64,000 nucleotides of DNA. It comes from Rhodothermaceae bacterium (GTDB lineage: Bacteria; Bacteroidota; Rhodothermia; Rhodothermales; Bin80). Of the stretch, positions 27,738 to 36,746 are shown piece by piece. The stretch's first letter is position 1, and each line of letters opens with the position of its first letter. A program made the position numbers and the translations under genes. The notes beneath the pieces are model-generated. The model was not told the origin of the DNA, ran no database searches, and saw only the letters and a list, made by a program, of their open reading frames with translations. The stretch covers positions 62,001-126,000 of the forward strand of contig VXSC01000022.1 in NCBI GenBank assembly GCA_009838195.1, given 5' to 3'.

Positions 27738-28063
27738 CGATTTGGGGGCAATGATTTAAGTGGAAACGCTTTTAGCATTCGCTAATTTAATGCCGACAAC
27801 ATTTAATTGTATTTGGATGGGACTCTATCAGGGAGGTTATCGCGAAATTAATCATGGTAGGGGAAATTAACAAGCGCAGACGTCTGCATACTTCGGATGC
27901 GGTATACCCGATCCTCCAGAAGGAGAACCTGCCGGCGGTGAATCGTTTGAGGTCTAATGAAAAAACGATTCTGAATCTGCGAAAAATTGTACCTTCGTCT
28001 GAGGACAGGATAGAAATAGCGAGTGCCCCCCCCCCATTTTTTCAATGACATTAAGCTTTGTAG
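27738..28063. other. Intergenic region before the large adhesin, with poly-C tract
   Basis: 326 bases between the gdh start and the repeat-rich surface protein. A frame at 27854-28048 (64 codons) runs across the poly-C tract but has no family match and stops 15 bases before the adhesin start, so I do not call it. Promoters for gdh (minus) and the adhesin (plus) must lie here. Confidence 0.6.
28026..28035 (+). repeat. Homopolymeric run of ten C upstream of adhesin gene
   Basis: Ten C followed directly by ATTTTTT, 28 bases before the adhesin ATG at 28064. Tracts like this, placed in a promoter spacer, are known to change length by slipped-strand pairing and switch surface genes on and off. A length change cannot fuse the upstream frame to the adhesin, because the adhesin frame has a TGA (28046-28048) between, so a transcriptional effect is more likely than a translational one. 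Confidence 0.75.
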
Positions 28064-31000
28064 ATGTTCATTGTAAGTACTCGTATCGCGATCAAGATGG
28101 TGGCCAGCTTGGCGTTCGCTGCGGGCATGTTGTCACCGGCAGAGGCCAGACAAACCATACATCTTGCTACGCACGCCATTGCCCTCAGGGAGAACGGTGG
28201 CACCTTCAAGCAGCAGGTGCGGTTGAGTGCTAATGCGCCGCCGAATGCGGATGTCACGGTGCAGGTGGTCAGTGGGGATGCTTCGGTGGTGACCGTGCAC
28301 CCGGAGATGCTCTCGTTTACCGTAGATAACTACAGAACTTGGCAGGAAGTGACGTACACCGCAGTCGACGACAACATACTCAATGCTCCTCCGGCACATC
28401 GTGTAACGACGGTCACATTTACCGCAAGCGGAGGGAACTACACCGGATTCAGCACCGTGGCGCGCGTTTGGGCAGCCGATGATGAGCCCATTCCATTCAC
28501 CGTCAATGAAGGCCGATCGTACACATACCAGACAACCCTTTTTGCAAGCCAAGGCTGCACGCCAGAAGTAATAAGCCATATCAGTTCCGATCCCAGTATT
28601 CTCACCGTTGAGCCGCCGATGCTGACATGGACCGAAGAGAATACGGGGACGGCGCAATCTTGGACAGTTACACTTCACGACAATGATGATCTCGGGGATC
28701 GCCGCGTCACGCTTCGGAGACAGATCACGCGAAACGACAGCGGCCGTCACTATCGTCCCTGTGATGACGGACCGGGTGCTCAGGACATCATCTTCACCGT
28801 CAAGGATAACGACGACCACCCGATGTTGGTGACGCTAGGTCCGGCGTCTCCGCCGGTGATATCCGAGCGCGGAGGCAGCGCGGAGGCTTCCTTGACGACC
28901 GCGGGAGGATTCAATGAGAGATCCGTACGAGTTGAAGTGACTCTCAGTGGCACGGCAGATCCGGGCAGCGACTACCGAGTTGAGATGTCGGTTGACGGGA
29001 GTCACTGGGATATTTCACCCATCGTGTTTGTAGATGGGAAGCGTCAAGTTCAGCCCGTCCTGTACGAACGGAACCAGAAGCTGCGGGTGATTGCACTTCC
29101 AGACGCGCGGATGGAGGAGGACGAGACGGTAACATTGTCGCTGGACGGCTGGTCGCGTATTCCGAACACGGTGTCCCCCTCGCAGATCACGGTCAGCGGC
29201 ACTACGACGGTGACCATCCAGGCCCCGACGTTCAATCGTAATCCCACGGTAACCGCTACCTGCGGCCTGTGCATTGTAGTGCCTGGTGGCGAGGTACACC
29301 TGGAGTCCAGAGCATTTGACCCAGACGGCGACCCGCTGAACTATGCCTGGAGCGCAACTGAAGGCAACTTCAGCGGACCAACCGATGAATCAACGGCTCG
29401 TTGGACAGCTCCGCAGGAGACAGGTTCTTCGCCGATCCAGATTCAGGTTTCCGACGGATACGGCGGCTTCGCAACAGCTACGGTCGTGGTTAAGGTTGTC
29501 AACAGTCCACCGATAGTGACCGCTTCGTGCGACCCATGCGTGGTACCCCGTGGAGGTGAAGTACGTTTGAGCGTGACGGCCCGAGATCCATTCGCCGATC
29601 CACTGGACTATGCCTGGAGTGCCCAAGATGGAACGTTTGCGGGACTAGTGACTCGTAGCACGGCACGTTGGACAGCACCCGCGGAGCTGGGGCATTTCAC
29701 GATCCAGATCCGCGTCTCTGACCGACTGGGTGCAACGACATCGGCCGAGGTTGAGGTTGAAGTGGTCAACCGCCCGCCGGTGTTCATGCAGTCGGTCTAT
29801 AACCTTGTTTTACCGGAGAATGAGGACGGACGCATGCATCCGGTTGATCTAGGACGAGTGATCGCCGAAGACCCGGACGGCGATATCCTGACGTACGGGA
29901 TAGCGTCCGGTGACCGGGAACGCTTTTCGGTGGGTGCACAAGATGGCGTGGCGCATTATGTAGGTCAGGGAGAAAACTTTGAGACGGAGCCGAACCGGTT
30001 CGAGTTAACAGTGCATGCGTACGATGAGTTTGAAGCCGAAGCACAGGTCCAGGTGGTGGTCAACGTCCTAGATGTGAACGAACTCCCCCAGGTTACGGTC
30101 TCGTGTGATCCGTGCGTGGTGCCTCGTGGCGGCGAGTCCCACCTAATGGCGGAGGTATCGGATCCAGACGGCGATGTTCCGAGTTACACTTGGAGTGCCT
30201 CGAAGGGTAGCTTTATTGGACGGACGAACGAAGCGTTCTCGCGGTGGCGGGCACCTCAGGAACTGGGGAGGTTCACGGTCCGAGTTGTCATTGACGATGG
30301 CCGGAACGGCTCAGCGTCGGCCGAGGTTGAGATCACGGTGGTCAATCGTAGACCAGTATTTGAACAGACGGTTTACCGCTTTGAGTTGCTGGAGAACCAG
30401 GGCGGTCGGGAGCATCCGGTTGAACTCGGCCGGGTTGTAGCCAAAGACCCTGACGGAGACCCGTTGACCTATGAGGCAGTGTCCGGTGACCGGGAACGCT
30501 TTTTGGTAGGGGTACAAGACGGCGTGATTCATTACGCGGGTCGGGGAGAAAATTTTGAGGCAGAACCAAACCGGTTCGAGTTGACAGTGAGTGCCGGGGA
30601 TAACGCCGGAGGAAACGCGCACACGGAGGTAGTCATTGATGTGGCGGATGTGAATGAACATCCCGTTGCAGTGGATGACGATGTCAGAACTGTCGAGGAC
30701 CAGGCAGTCACCGTGGATGTGCTTGCGAACGACACGGATCCCGACGGTGACATCCTATATGTTGAGACTGTATCGGCGGCCTCCCATGGAATGGTGTACC
30801 TCGCACAGGACGGCAGCATGACGTACACGCCCGCCGCAAACTTCCATGGTGTTGACATGTTTAGCTATGTTGTATCGGACGGTGAAGGCCTCACAGCGAC
30901 GGCGAAGGTTCAGGTGACCGTGTTGCCAGTCAACGATGCGCCCATTGCAATTGGAGCCATCCCGGATCAGATGCTTGACGAGGGAGGAGCATCGGTTGAT

Positions 31001-32626
31001 GTAGATCTGTCGCCATTTTTCGGTGATGTAGATGGCGACGTGCTGACCTACGCTGCGCAGACGTCCGACCCGGAGATTGTCAAAGTCGTGACAGTGGGAA
31101 CACTTTTGACGTTGATTCCGGGCCTGTACGGGTCCGTGACGGTGACGGTGACGGTCGAGGATCTTGGAGGGCTCTATGCGACGCAGATCTTCCGGGTCGG
31201 TGTGAGTGACCGACCGCAACGTGCGGTCCTGGAGAATCTGCTGGCCGCCACGGCCCGCAACCATCTTGCAAGCGTGCGGATGGCACTTGGACAACGGATC
31301 GGGACAAACCGGTGCGAGACATCCCGTCTCTCGGTGCGGGGACGATCCGTGCCGCTGGGATGGGAGGCAGCGACAGCGATACTGGGAGACGTCGGGGAGC
31401 GTGCACGTGCGACCGCACTGGACTTGGGACAAGGAATGGATAAAGAGTCCCCGACCGGCATAGATCTGTTGACGGTGTCGGGCGCACAGGCACGACTTGG
31501 GGGGAGGGGAATCTGGGATACAGTCAATCAGACGGAGTTTCTTCTGTCATGGGGCGGCCAAGATCGGTGTCGCGGACGCTGGTCCGTGTGGGGCCAGGGG
31601 GACGCGCAGCGGTTTGAGGGGACGCCAACCGTGCAGGGCTATGCCTCCGGCTATGACGCCGGCCTCTGGATCGGCTATGTTGGGATGGATACCGGGGTTG
31701 GCGAGCACTGGCTTGTGGGCGTGGCCCTGTCACGGAGCAAGAGTGTTGGCGACTGGCACGCAGGCACATCGAACGGAGAGCTTACGCAGACCATGGACGC
31801 AATTTATCCGTACCTGCGCTGGCGCGGCGGGGCCACGTCGGTCTGGGTTTCGGTAGGTGCGGGAAGGGGGGATGCCAAGAACCTGCGGGAGCGGGGGCGA
31901 CTTGGCACGAGCAGCCTGGATCTCCGGCTCGGCCTCGTCGAGCTCCGGCAGCGCTTTGGGGCACCGGGCGGCGTGGATTTCAGTCTCCTCGGAGATGCCG
32001 CGTGGGCCGCGCTCCAGACCGGAGACGGGAAAGAAACATTGGACGGCCAGGATGTTCGGGTCCATCAGATCCGGATTGGAGCTGATCTGTCATTGACCGC
32101 GCAGCTTGGCAGAGTTGCGCTGATGCCGTTCGGGAATGTATATGCGCGACGAGACGGAGGTACAGGCCAGGTGGGGTCCGGAATTGAGGTAGCCACAGGA
32201 CTGCGGACTATGTTCGGCATCTTGCGTCTTGACGCACAAGCCCGCATGCTCGCACTGCACTCAGCGACAGGCTACGGCGAACAGGGGGCAGCGCTCACGC
32301 TCACCGTGGGACGGCAGGGCGGCGAGGGCTTTTCGCTGTCCGTCTCGCCACGGTGGGGCGACGCGGCTATTAGTACTGGCGCACTCTGGACTACTCCGCT
32401 CGGCGGCGGTCCGCAGAACGGCCGCTACTCGGAGACAGCCCCTCACGCGCTGGATATGCGCGGCAGCTACGGTATTAAGCTGCTCGGTGGTCAGAGATTG
32501 AATCTCAGCGGTCGCTACAGTAACGTGACCGGCATCGGCATCGACCTGCGCATTGACATGTCAGGAGAACCTCAAATCCGAAAAAATAACTACTTACCCC
32601 CACATATGTCCGTAAAGGAACGGTGA
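28064..32626 (+). CDS. Large exported PKD/cadherin-repeat surface protein with C-terminal barrel-like domain
   Basis: 1520 residues. A signal peptide (MVASLAFAAGMLSPAEARQ from M12) is followed by beta-rich repeats: Calx-beta/Ig-like modules to about 390, PKD-like modules (392-480 first), two copies of a PKD plus cadherin unit (482-673 and 674-865), a tandem-95-like module (AVDDDVRTVEDQAVTVD), and one more cadherin-like module. Ca-binding DPDGD motifs recur. From about 1085 on a Gly-rich alternating region looks like an outer membrane beta-barrel of autotransporter type. The gene is distinctly GC-rich (one sampled line in the barrel region is 70% GC) against about 50% nearby, suggesting acquisition. 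Likely adhesion or surface display. The protein ends in a short polar tail after the barrel. Confidence 0.75.
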   Translation: MFIVSTRIAIKMVASLAFAAGMLSPAEARQTIHLATHAIALRENGGTFKQQVRLSANAPPNADVTVQVVSGDASVVTVHPEMLSFTVDNYRTWQEVTYTAVDDNILNAPPAHRVTTVTFTASGGNYTGFSTVARVWAADDEPIPFTVNEGRSYTYQTTLFASQGCTPEVISHISSDPSILTVEPPMLTWTEENTGTAQSWTVTLHDNDDLGDRRVTLRRQITRNDSGRHYRPCDDGPGAQDIIFTVKDNDDHPMLVTLGPASPPVISERGGSAEASLTTAGGFNERSVRVEVTLSGTADPGSDYRVEMSVDGSHWDISPIVFVDGKRQVQPVLYERNQKLRVIALPDARMEEDETVTLSLDGWSRIPNTVSPSQITVSGTTTVTIQAPTFNRNPTVTATCGLCIVVPGGEVHLESRAFDPDGDPLNYAWSATEGNFSGPTDESTARWTAPQETGSSPIQIQVSDGYGGFATATVVVKVVNSPPIVTASCDPCVVPRGGEVRLSVTARDPFADPLDYAWSAQDGTFAGLVTRSTARWTAPAELGHFTIQIRVSDRLGATTSAEVEVEVVNRPPVFMQSVYNLVLPENEDGRMHPVDLGRVIAEDPDGDILTYGIASGDRERFSVGAQDGVAHYVGQGENFETEPNRFELTVHAYDEFEAEAQVQVVVNVLDVNELPQVTVSCDPCVVPRGGESHLMAEVSDPDGDVPSYTWSASKGSFIGRTNEAFSRWRAPQELGRFTVRVVIDDGRNGSASAEVEITVVNRRPVFEQTVYRFELLENQGGREHPVELGRVVAKDPDGDPLTYEAVSGDRERFLVGVQDGVIHYAGRGENFEAEPNRFELTVSAGDNAGGNAHTEVVIDVADVNEHPVAVDDDVRTVEDQAVTVDVLANDTDPDGDILYVETVSAASHGMVYLAQDGSMTYTPAANFHGVDMFSYVVSDGEGLTATAKVQVTVLPVNDAPIAIGAIPDQMLDEGGASVDVDLSPFFGDVDGDVLTYAAQTSDPEIVKVVTVGTLLTLIPGLYGSVTVTVTVEDLGGLYATQIFRVGVSDRPQRAVLENLLAATARNHLASVRMALGQRIGTNRCETSRLSVRGRSVPLGWEAATAILGDVGERARATALDLGQGMDKESPTGIDLLTVSGAQARLGGRGIWDTVNQTEFLLSWGGQDRCRGRWSVWGQGDAQRFEGTPTVQGYASGYDAGLWIGYVGMDTGVGEHWLVGVALSRSKSVGDWHAGTSNGELTQTMDAIYPYLRWRGGATSVWVSVGAGRGDAKNLRERGRLGTSSLDLRLGLVELRQRFGAPGGVDFSLLGDAAWAALQTGDGKETLDGQDVRVHQIRIGADLSLTAQLGRVALMPFGNVYARRDGGTGQVGSGIEVATGLRTMFGILRLDAQARMLALHSATGYGEQGAALTLTVGRQGGEGFSLSVSPRWGDAAISTGALWTTPLGGGPQNGRYSETAPHALDMRGSYGIKLLGGQRLNLSGRYSNVTGIGIDLRIDMSGEPQIRKNNYLPPHMSVKER
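29507..30082 (+). repeat. PKD plus cadherin coding unit, copy 1
   Basis: 192 codons encoding a PKD-like domain followed by a cadherin-like domain, residues 482-673. Shares SCDPCVVPRGGE, SGDRERF, GENFE and EPNRFELTV blocks with the next 576 bases, in the same order and register. Confidence 0.8.
30083..30658 (+). repeat. PKD plus cadherin coding unit, copy 2
   Basis: Also exactly 192 codons (residues 674-865), head-to-tail with copy 1 and without net insertion or deletion. The two copies differ at many residues (for example MHPVDLGRVIAEDPDGD against EHPVELGRVVAKDPDGD), so the duplication is not recent. Confidence 0.8.
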
Positions 32627-32740
32627 CTCGGTTGGATGCGCTACAACGGAAAGAGTGATGGAATTCGTTCATCAACTGATGTGACGTTGGGCGCAAGCTC
32701 TCGTGAGAACGATGTATCTGCTCGCTACTTTGAATATTGA
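32627..32740 (+). pseudogene. In-frame coding-like continuation after the adhesin stop
   Basis: After the adhesin TGA the same frame stays open for 37 codons to a second TGA. The translation LGWMRYNGKSDGIRSSTDV and the following GASSRENDVSARYFEY looks coding and has an aromatic end like an outer membrane protein. It may be the tail of an older gene into which the adhesin was spliced, or a lost C-terminus. No family was identified. Confidence 0.4.
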
Positions 32741-32879
32741 CCGCAACAGGTTGCTCGCAGGTCGGAATTAGGACAGCATAGCTCGGGTAGCTTTCGCTAT
32801 TATTATATGTGCATTATCTTCGGGCAGGGACTATCAATTGCTGTAGCAGTTGGAGCTTACGATTCATTGATTTGCCAAG

Positions 32880-33505
32880 ATGATGAACCCAGCCAACCAA
32901 GATTATCTGAAAGTGTTATTTTTGGTTCGGAAAGACACCGTTGTAGGTACGACTACAGATATTGCTCGCGCAATGAATACGTCAGCCGTATAGGAGACAG
33001 ACATGATCAAGCGCTTGGATCCAATGAAGCTGATAGTGCACGAGTCCTATAGGGGGTAAGTTCACAGAAGTCAGAAAAAAAATGCCTTGGAAATTCTTCG
33101 TCATCACCGACTCCCGGAAACCTATCTCGGAGAAATTCTTGGTTACTCTTGGGAAAAGATGCATGATGACGGGAAACATATGGAGCATCATATCTGCGAG
33201 GATCTTGAAGAGCGAATAGATAGATGCTCTGTTGGGGAACCTAACCCATGATCCGCATGGGCGTTCAATTTCGACACAGGATCTCAAGAAGGTTCGTACT
33301 GATCAGCTGCTGGCAATACATTACCTTTCGGATACAGATACAAATTTATTAGGGCTTGTTAGAAGATATTGGACTACTGCAAGGATGTAAGCAGGGTCCG
33401 TATTGTTAGATGAAGAGGAATGGAATGATCATTAGAGTTGAGAATCGGGGGGAAGCGTTGTTATGGGGGGTGTTCGGTTCAAAAAAGAATTATCTGCTAA
33501 AACAA
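32880..33505 (+). pseudogene. Decayed DtxR/MntR-family metal-dependent regulator gene
   Basis: A near full-length DtxR-family gene with several lesions. The HTH begins MNPANQDYLKVLFLVRKD and TTDIARAMNTSAV, then an in-frame TAG, then DMIKRLDPMKLIVHESYRG. After a shift, KFTEVRKK and ALEILRHHRLPETYLGEILG with EKMHDDGKHMEHHICEDLEE hold the metal-binding helix pattern. Another shift gives DPHGRSISTQDLKKV, and a further one LLEDIGLLQGCKQGP and LRIGG, the C-terminal SH3-like domain. The lesions include stops and at least three frame changes, so it is inactive. The family represses iron or manganese uptake genes. It precedes the antiporter gene. Confidence 0.82.
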
Positions 33506-33518
33506 ACAGCCTGATTAC

Positions 33519-35831
33519 ATGAGTGGGACCGTCCTGATCAATATTGTTTTGGTAATTGCATTGGCGATTGGATCACAGTGGTTGGGATGGCGAATTCGTG
33601 TTCCGTCCATTCTTCTTCTGCTGATTGTGGGTTTTTTGGCAGGTCCAGTGACGCAGATCCTGCCTCCCGAGCAGTTGCAGGGTGAATGGGTGTTTGCCTT
33701 TGTGTCATTGGCCATCGGGATTATCCTGTTTGAGGGAGGACTGAACCTGAGATTATCGGAGCTTAGGGGGGTGGGGCAGGCAGTGTTTAATCTGGTAACC
33801 GTTGGCGTTGCGGTTACGGCAGTTCTCGCTACGATCGCTGCCCGCTATGTGCTTGAGATGCCATGGGAAATCGCAGTCGTGCTTGGAGCGATCCTCACCG
33901 TTACGGGCCCCACGGTCATATTGCCTCTCATTAGACATGTGCGCCCCAGCGGCCGGGTAAATGCCATTGCAAAATGGGAAGGAATCACTATTGACCCCGT
34001 GGGTGCGATTGTTGCAGTTCTGGTTCTTGAGGCCGTAATCGTGATGCACGAGCATGCTGCAAATGGCGGGAGAGATGGAATGCTAGCACCAATCTTCCCC
34101 TCCCTTGAAGCGCTCATGACGATAGCAGCCGTGAGTATCGGGGTGAGTCTTTTAGGCGGTGCACTCATGCTCTTTCTACTTCGTCGCCACCTTGTACCGG
34201 ATTATTTGCAGAGCTCTTTTGCTCTGACGGTCGTTGTCGTGGTCTTTGCACTGTCCAACAGCCTGCATGAAGAATCCGGGCTGTTTTCTGTGACCATTAT
34301 GGGGGTTTTTCTTGCGAATCAGTCGTATGTGAATGTCCGTAGCATCACCAAATTCAAAGAAGATCTACAGTCGCTTCTCATCGGTTGCCTATTCATTTTA
34401 TTGAGTGCCCGTCTTGACTTTGATGCACTGACCTATTTTGATGCTCGCGCTTTCATTTTTCTGGGGATCCTGATTGTTGTCGTGCGTCCTGTAGCCGTAG
34501 TACTTTCCAGCCTCCGCACCAAGCTCAATTGGAAAGAGCAGGGGTTCATTGCGTGGCTTGCACCCCGTGGGATTGTGGCGGCAGCCGTAGCCTCTCTCTT
34601 CTCGGTTCGTCTTGAAGCGGTGTATGGTGCAGATGCTGCAGGGCCGCTGGTACCTATTGTCTATATGGTGATTATCGGTACCGTGACGGTATACGGATTG
34701 ACGCTGCAGCCGGTGGCTCGCTTGCTTGGAATGGCAGACACGAATCCACAGGGGATCTTGTTTCTAGGGGCCAAGACATGGGTACAGCGCATTGCGAAAG
34801 CTGTCCAGGAACAGGGGATTGCGGTGCTTTTGATTGATGCCAATGAACGAAATATTGAGCAGGCCCAGGATCAGGGACTGCCCGCGGTCGTCGCCGACGC
34901 ACTCGAGGAGCAGGTGCCTGACGAATTGGATTTAAGTGGTATCCGGCGGTTCATGGCACTTACGGCCAATGATGATACGAACTCTCTGGCTGCACTTCGC
35001 TTCAAGGAAGTCTTCGGCAGTGTAGAGGTTTATCAGCCCGCAGGTCCTCCCCTGCGCCCAGAAGCATCACTGGTTCGGGTTCCTTCTCACATGCGCGGGC
35101 GGTCTTTATTTGGAGGGGTTTATACCGCATATGACCTAGAGCGTCGCTTTGAGGCCGGAGGAGCAATCCGCACGTTTGGAATTACTGAGCCGGGATCCTA
35201 TGAAGCGCTGGAGGAAAAATATGGGCGCGAGTTGCTCCTTCTTTTCGTTGTTCGAGGATCGAATCTTCTGATTCATTCAGAGGAAAAGGATCTGACTCCG
35301 CAAATGGGAGACACGGTGATCATGATGCTCCCTCCGTTCCATATTGATGGAGATATGGAAGACACTACAATCTTCGATGACCTGGTGGATCATGCGATTG
35401 TCACTGACCATATCCTTTCAGTGACCCCGGAACAATTGATATCAGGTGTTGCCAAATTACTGAGTCAGCGGGTACCTGAGTCTGCCGACCGATTAGCTGA
35501 AGGATTGGCGGAAGGGTTGAAGGAGGAAGCCTCTATTTTGACACCGGGAGTTGCACTGTTCCACATGCGGCTCAGTAAAATTTCTCGCAGCGAACTAGTC
35601 ATCGTAAGGTGCGGGGTTCCGCTTGAATTGCCTCAGACGAACGATGCCATCGAAGCACTTGCTTTCTTTGTGACTCCCGAAGATGATCCGGCACAACACC
35701 TTCGCGTGCAGGCACATCTGGCCGGGCGCCTTGGCCGTCGCTCCCTTTTACCTGCCTGGCGTGAGGCCGCAGACGAGGAGGAGTTGCGGGCAATGCTGCG
35801 TGCCATCAAGTTTGAGCCCGTGTTCGGTTAG
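33519..35831 (+). CDS. CPA1-type monovalent cation:proton antiporter with TrkA-N domain
   Basis: 770 residues. The N-terminal 400 residues are 11-13 hydrophobic helices of an NhaP/CPA1-like exchanger, including GILFEGG-type helix IGIILFEGGLNLRL and AVVLGAILTVTGPTVILP. Next comes a Rossmann-like RCK domain, GILFLGAKTWVQRIAKAVQ, which usually senses NAD or nucleotide, then a TrkA-C-like stretch. The last 200 residues are soluble with no assigned fold. Na+ or K+ selectivity cannot be set. ATG at 33519 follows 13 bases after the DtxR relic. Confidence 0.85.
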   Translation: MSGTVLINIVLVIALAIGSQWLGWRIRVPSILLLLIVGFLAGPVTQILPPEQLQGEWVFAFVSLAIGIILFEGGLNLRLSELRGVGQAVFNLVTVGVAVTAVLATIAARYVLEMPWEIAVVLGAILTVTGPTVILPLIRHVRPSGRVNAIAKWEGITIDPVGAIVAVLVLEAVIVMHEHAANGGRDGMLAPIFPSLEALMTIAAVSIGVSLLGGALMLFLLRRHLVPDYLQSSFALTVVVVVFALSNSLHEESGLFSVTIMGVFLANQSYVNVRSITKFKEDLQSLLIGCLFILLSARLDFDALTYFDARAFIFLGILIVVVRPVAVVLSSLRTKLNWKEQGFIAWLAPRGIVAAAVASLFSVRLEAVYGADAAGPLVPIVYMVIIGTVTVYGLTLQPVARLLGMADTNPQGILFLGAKTWVQRIAKAVQEQGIAVLLIDANERNIEQAQDQGLPAVVADALEEQVPDELDLSGIRRFMALTANDDTNSLAALRFKEVFGSVEVYQPAGPPLRPEASLVRVPSHMRGRSLFGGVYTAYDLERRFEAGGAIRTFGITEPGSYEALEEKYGRELLLLFVVRGSNLLIHSEEKDLTPQMGDTVIMMLPPFHIDGDMEDTTIFDDLVDHAIVTDHILSVTPEQLISGVAKLLSQRVPESADRLAEGLAEGLKEEASILTPGVALFHMRLSKISRSELVIVRCGVPLELPQTNDAIEALAFFVTPEDDPAQHLRVQAHLAGRLGRRSLLPAWREAADEEELRAMLRAIKFEPVFG

Positions 35832-35894
35832 GCCGTTGGGCAACAACTGCTATACAATGGTATTTGATAAGTTTTTCGCAAGGATGTTCTGAGA

Positions 35895-36746
35895 ATGGTT
35901 TTTCCTGATGCAACCACCGGGATCATTGCCATTCTAGGGCACCCGGTTCACTATTCATTATCGCCGGTCATTCACAACACGGCACTTCAGAAGCAAGGAT
36001 TGAATTATGTCTATGTGGCCATAGATCTCGCACCAGACAGGGTGTCGCAGGCTGTTCGGGGTTTGAATGCCCTTGGTTTTGCCGGTGCGAATGTGACCAT
36101 CCCCCACAAGCAGGCCGTTCTCCCTCATATGGATTCTCTTTCTGATACGGCCAGGGCTATTGGGGCAGTGAATACAATCGTCTGCAAAGAGAATCAGCTC
36201 TACGGGGACAATACAGATATTGAGGGATTTTTAGCTCCTCTTAAAGACCTAGAGATACACGGAGCCCCGATGACGCTTCTTGGTGCAGGTGGTGCTGCGC
36301 GGGCAGCCGCCTATGGCTTGCTGAGAGATTACAGTCCCAATCCATTAACATTGGTCGCACGCAGAGTTGGTCAGGCAGAAAACTTGGCCAATGATTTTTC
36401 TTCATTTGGCGCTCATCTGGAGGTATGTGATTTTGATTCAGCATCAAGGTATATTAGGGAAAGCCGTTTGATTGTAAATTGTACACCTATAGGCATGTAC
36501 CCAAACGTACAGGAAACTCCTTGGGAACAGAAAGAAGATTTTGTCCCAGGGCAGATCGTCTATGATCTGGTCTATCGTCCATACCGCACTCGATTGCTCC
36601 AAGAGGCCGCCAACCGCGGATCAGTGACCATCGGGGGGCTTACGATGTTGATTGAGCAAGCTGCCGCTGCATACAGGCAGTGGACAGACCGGGAAATGCC
36701 AGTTGATGTTGTACATGACACCTTGGCAAAATTGTTTACCACTTAA
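35895..36746 (+). CDS. aroE: Shikimate dehydrogenase
   Basis: 283 residues. NADPH-dependent reduction of 3-dehydroshikimate to shikimate in aromatic amino acid synthesis. The shikimate site YSLSPVIHN, the catalytic lysine NVTIPHKQAV, the Asp of DNTDIEGF, the NADP loop LLGAGGAARAAAYGLL and the C-terminal DLVYRPYRTRLLQEA are all present. The stop overlaps the following start by one base (TAATG), so the TPR gene is translationally coupled. Confidence 0.95.
   Translation: MVFPDATTGIIAILGHPVHYSLSPVIHNTALQKQGLNYVYVAIDLAPDRVSQAVRGLNALGFAGANVTIPHKQAVLPHMDSLSDTARAIGAVNTIVCKENQLYGDNTDIEGFLAPLKDLEIHGAPMTLLGAGGAARAAAYGLLRDYSPNPLTLVARRVGQAENLANDFSSFGAHLEVCDFDSASRYIRESRLIVNCTPIGMYPNVQETPWEQKEDFVPGQIVYDLVYRPYRTRLLQEAANRGSVTIGGLTMLIEQAAAAYRQWTDREMPVDVVHDTLAKLFTT

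Noticed and set aside
27854-28048. 64-residue frame across the poly-C tract
   Set aside because: No family match; stops before the adhesin and cannot be fused to it by tract slippage.
30755-31432. 225-residue minus-strand frame
   Set aside because: Antisense to the GC-rich adhesin, where long shadow frames are expected.
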